From: Bacteroidota bacterium
Lineage (GTDB): Bacteria; Bacteroidota; Bacteroidia; Bacteroidales; Bacteroidaceae
Assembly (NCBI GenBank): GCA_023458215.1
Contig: JAEXAJ010000136.1
Span: forward strand, 1 to 64,000
Length of the DNA: 64,000 nucleotides
Direction: 5' to 3'
Of this stretch, positions 61,323-64,000 are shown piece after piece. Below the pieces are notes generated by a model that did no database searches, had not been told where the DNA came from, and was given only the letters and a program-made list of their open reading frames with translations. A program made the translations under genes and the position numbers. The stretch's first letter is position 1. Each line of letters opens with the position of its first letter.

Positions 61323-64000
61323 ATGAATGTAAAAAGAGTAAAGCAATGTCTTTTCCGGCATTTTCTTATCCTTGCCGGATTGCTTATTACAATGGCGGCT
61401 TCGGCACAACAGTTTATGGTCAAAGGAACCGTAAAAGATGCAGCCGGCGAACCGATTATCGGCGCCAATGTAATGGTAAAGGGAACTACCAACGGAACTA
61501 TTACTGATGTTGAGGGCCGCTATTCTGTAGCAGGTGTCAATGCATCTTCTGTTTTAATCTATTCTTTTATTGGCTACAAGAATCAGGAAGTAGCCTGCAA
61601 AGGGCAGCATGAAATCAATGTCGTACTCGCCGAAGACCTTCAGACACTGGATGAAGTGGTAGTAGTGGGCTACGGCTCATTGAGCAAGAAAGAACTTTCC
61701 AGTTCCATTGTGCAGGTGGACAAGAGCAAGTTCCAGCAAGGAGCCATGAATAATCCGATGGAACTGTTGACCGGTAAGGTAGTGGGATTGAATGTCAACA
61801 ACACAGCCGCAGCAAATCCTAATTCAGGTTCTTCGCTGCAAGTTCGTGGAGCCACCTCTATTACGGCTTCCAACGACCCGTTGATTGTAATCGACGGTGT
61901 GGCGGGTGGAGATATCCGCAACCTTTCTTCACAGGATATCGAGTCGATGACTGTATTGAAAGACGCCGGTTCAGCGGCCATCTACGGTACGCGTGGTGCC
62001 AATGGCGTTATCCTGATTACCACGAAAAAGGGTTCGGGTGGCGAACCGGGAACTGCGAAAGTAACCTACGATAGCTGGTTCGGTATAAATATCGCAAATT
62101 CGGGACCCGAAATACTCTCTGCCGATGAGTTCCGCCGTTCACGCCGTGGCACCGATTACGGATATTCCACCGATTGGTATGGCTTGCTGATGCGCGACTT
62201 CTCCTATGACAACAACCAGTATGTGTCTATAGACGGCAATACAAAGAATGGCTACTACGGCGCTTCCTTCAACTATAAGAATGCAACCGGTATCGACCTG
62301 AAGAGCGCCCGCGAAGAGTACGGCGGCCGCTTCGTGATAGAACAGCGCGTGATAGACAACCGCTTGCAACTGAACGGCTCTCTCAATGCCCGCCGTGTAA
62401 ACGAGACCTGGGGTAACGACGGCATGTTCGATACCGCCCTCGGTATGAACCCTACTATGCCGCTTTATGATGAAAACGGAAATTATTACCAGCCTTCATC
62501 TCCCACCGGAGCCAAGAACCCGGTGGCCGAACTAAAGGATATCGACAATAACGGACAACGCATGTACTTGCTGGGTACAGCGGAAGCTAAACTGAATATT
62601 CTTCGTTCCGATAAACACATGTTGAATACTTCTCTTAGCTATTCACTTCATTACAATGACTTGAAACAACAGTACTACACCCCTTCTACTTCGGGCGAAT
62701 CTTACTGGAACGGATATAAAGGACGTGCCGAAGTGATGTATCAGAAGTGGTATACTCAGCGTTTGGAATGGTTGATTAACTATGCATTCGATATTAAAGA
62801 CCATAGCATCAAGGCAGTAGCCGGTTATACGTATGAAAACTCTCGTTGGGAACGCCTGAAAGCTTCTAATAACGATTTTGCCTATGACAATATCAAGTGG
62901 CACGACTTGGGTAGCGGTAGCTTCCTCAACGATGGAAAAGCCGCAATGAGTTCGGGTCAGTCTATTGCGAAGCTGATCGGTACTTTCGGACGTATCAATT
63001 ACAATTGGAAGGACTTGCTGATGGCATCTGCTTCTATCCGTTACGAAGGTTCCACCAAGTTTGGTAAAGATCATAAATGGGGAGCTTTCCCATCGGCTTC
63101 TCTTGCTTGGGAAATAGCGAACATGGGCTTTATGAAAAATGCCTCTCATGTAGTGAAGAGCCTGAAACCCCGTATCTCTTACGGAGTGACCGGACGTTCG
63201 GACTTCGACTCTTATCTTTCGTTGGCTACCTATAGCACAAAAGGCAGTTACTTTATGGATGGCGAATGGGTGAAAGGGTATGCTCCTTCGGTAAACGCCA
63301 ACCCGGAACTGGGATGGGAAAAGAGTATCAGCACCAATATAGGTATTGATTTCGTTCTTTGGAATCGGTTAAGAGGCTCTATCGATTGGTTCGACCGCCA
63401 ATCTAAAGACCTGCTTTATAACTATACGGCTCCCCAACCCCCGTTTGTATACTCCAACATCCTGGTGAATGTAGGTACTACACAGAATCAAGGTATCGAA
63501 CTCTCTGTAGAAGGCGATATCTTTAAAGGAACCAAGGTAGAATGGACTTCAGGTATTAATTACTCATACGGAACCACCAAGTTGAAAGTTCTTTCCAGCA
63601 ATATGTATCAGGCTTCTTATGTCGAACTGTACCAGAAACCGGGCGTGGGTAGCAGCGAGTACTTCTTCCGTGTGCAGGAAGGTGGTAAAGTAGGGCAGTT
63701 CTACGGTTACGAATATGCCGGTGTGGAAGATGGCAAGATGATGATTTACACCGATCAGGGTGAGGTAGTACCGGTTACGGAAGCAGATCCTAAGTATAAA
63801 CGCTATATCGGGAATGGTACTCCCACTTCCTATCTGTCTTGGAGCAATACGATACGCTATAAGAACTTCGACCTGAATGTCTTCTTCCGTGGAGCCTTTG
63901 GATTTGATATCTTCAATATGCGTAAGTACGGCATGGGATTGCAAGGTTGCGGTACCGATAACGTACTCCGCGATGCCTACCTGAAAGACAAGGATGTCGT
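61323..64000 (+). CDS. SusC/RagA-family TonB-dependent transporter, second system (cut by window end)
   Basis: An open frame runs from the ATG at 61323 to the window end (892 codons and two bases), so the C-terminus is missing. It shows a signal peptide (FLILAGLLITMAASAQQ), the carboxypeptidase-like domain (VKGTVKDAAGEPIIGANVMVKGTTNGTITDVEGRYSV), and the TonB-box region (TLDEVVVVGYGSLSKKELSSS). The plug follows (NPMELLTGKVVGLNVN, LIVIDGVAGGDIRNLSSQDIESMTVLKDAGSAAIYGTRGANGVILITTKKG), then barrel strands. It differs clearly from the transporter at 34339. With the DUF6377 gene upstream it marks a second glycan-uptake locus continuing beyond the window. Confidence 0.93.
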   Translation, partial: MNVKRVKQCLFRHFLILAGLLITMAASAQQFMVKGTVKDAAGEPIIGANVMVKGTTNGTITDVEGRYSVAGVNASSVLIYSFIGYKNQEVACKGQHEINVVLAEDLQTLDEVVVVGYGSLSKKELSSSIVQVDKSKFQQGAMNNPMELLTGKVVGLNVNNTAAANPNSGSSLQVRGATSITASNDPLIVIDGVAGGDIRNLSSQDIESMTVLKDAGSAAIYGTRGANGVILITTKKGSGGEPGTAKVTYDSWFGINIANSGPEILSADEFRRSRRGTDYGYSTDWYGLLMRDFSYDNNQYVSIDGNTKNGYYGASFNYKNATGIDLKSAREEYGGRFVIEQRVIDNRLQLNGSLNARRVNETWGNDGMFDTALGMNPTMPLYDENGNYYQPSSPTGAKNPVAELKDIDNNGQRMYLLGTAEAKLNILRSDKHMLNTSLSYSLHYNDLKQQYYTPSTSGESYWNGYKGRAEVMYQKWYTQRLEWLINYAFDIKDHSIKAVAGYTYENSRWERLKASNNDFAYDNIKWHDLGSGSFLNDGKAAMSSGQSIAKLIGTFGRINYNWKDLLMASASIRYEGSTKFGKDHKWGAFPSASLAWEIANMGFMKNASHVVKSLKPRISYGVTGRSDFDSYLSLATYSTKGSYFMDGEWVKGYAPSVNANPELGWEKSISTNIGIDFVLWNRLRGSIDWFDRQSKDLLYNYTAPQPPFVYSNILVNVGTTQNQGIELSVEGDIFKGTKVEWTSGINYSYGTTKLKVLSSNMYQASYVELYQKPGVGSSEYFFRVQEGGKVGQFYGYEYAGVEDGKMMIYTDQGEVVPVTEADPKYKRYIGNGTPTSYLSWSNTIRYKNFDLNVFFRGAFGFDIFNMRKYGMGLQGCGTDNVLRDAYLKDKDV

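Overview
The window looks like chromosome of a gut Bacteroides (order Bacteroidales). The evidence is promoters of the TTTG / TAnnTTTG type, SusC/SusD pairs, a hybrid two-component regulator, glycine-lipid genes next to dgt/dut, and a mraZ-to-ftsZ division cluster ending in a yqeY-like gene. I cannot fix the species. I see no phage, insertion sequence, integrase or CRISPR array.

Layout. (1) 1-1336: the 5' end of a tRNA-Glu (minus) with its promoter, recO (plus), and a tandem array of small palindromes. (2) 1337-17948, all minus: the cell-wall and division cluster, transcribed mraZ, rsmH, ftsL-like, PASTA-type FtsI, murE, mraY, murD, ftsW, murG, murC, ftsQ, ftsA, ftsZ, yqeY. A classic MraZ box (direct repeats, 10-bp period) precedes mraZ. 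Six spacers inside the cluster hold inverted repeats built from iterated 7-8-base words. (3) 18658-46563: a polysaccharide utilisation locus. On the minus strand run susC, susD, DUF3823, GH76, a GH42-like enzyme, DUF4965, GH92, GH125, an aldose epimerase and GH127. On the plus strand run GH43, a DUF4965-GH43 fusion and the hybrid two-component regulator. The enzymes suggest an alpha-mannan carrying furanose side chains, such as a fungal galactomannan. (4) 46663-48157: two ECF sigma genes about 90% identical, with no anti-sigma gene, sharing an upstream block at identical distances. (5) 48383-58904: glsA-glsB, dgt, dut, then TPR lipoprotein / DUF4292 / EnvC-like, an M20 deacylase and an acyl-CoA ligase. 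The DUF4292 gene has an in-frame TAG. (6) 59090-64000: a DUF6377 regulator and the start of a second susC, cut by the window edge.

How it fits together. The division cluster makes lipid II (MurC/D/E, MraY, MurG) and drives septation (FtsZ, FtsA, FtsQ, FtsL, FtsW, FtsI). In the utilisation locus, SusC/D would import mannan fragments made by surface GH76. GH92, GH125, GH43 and GH127 would finish them in the periplasm, and the regulator would sense a product. TTGAACA half-sites 21 bp apart lie in front of both arms of the locus and are my best candidates for its operators.

The least explained signals are the iterated-word hairpins between division genes, the duplicated ECF genes with their upstream block, the DUF4965-GH43 fusion, and the nonsense codon in the DUF4292 gene.
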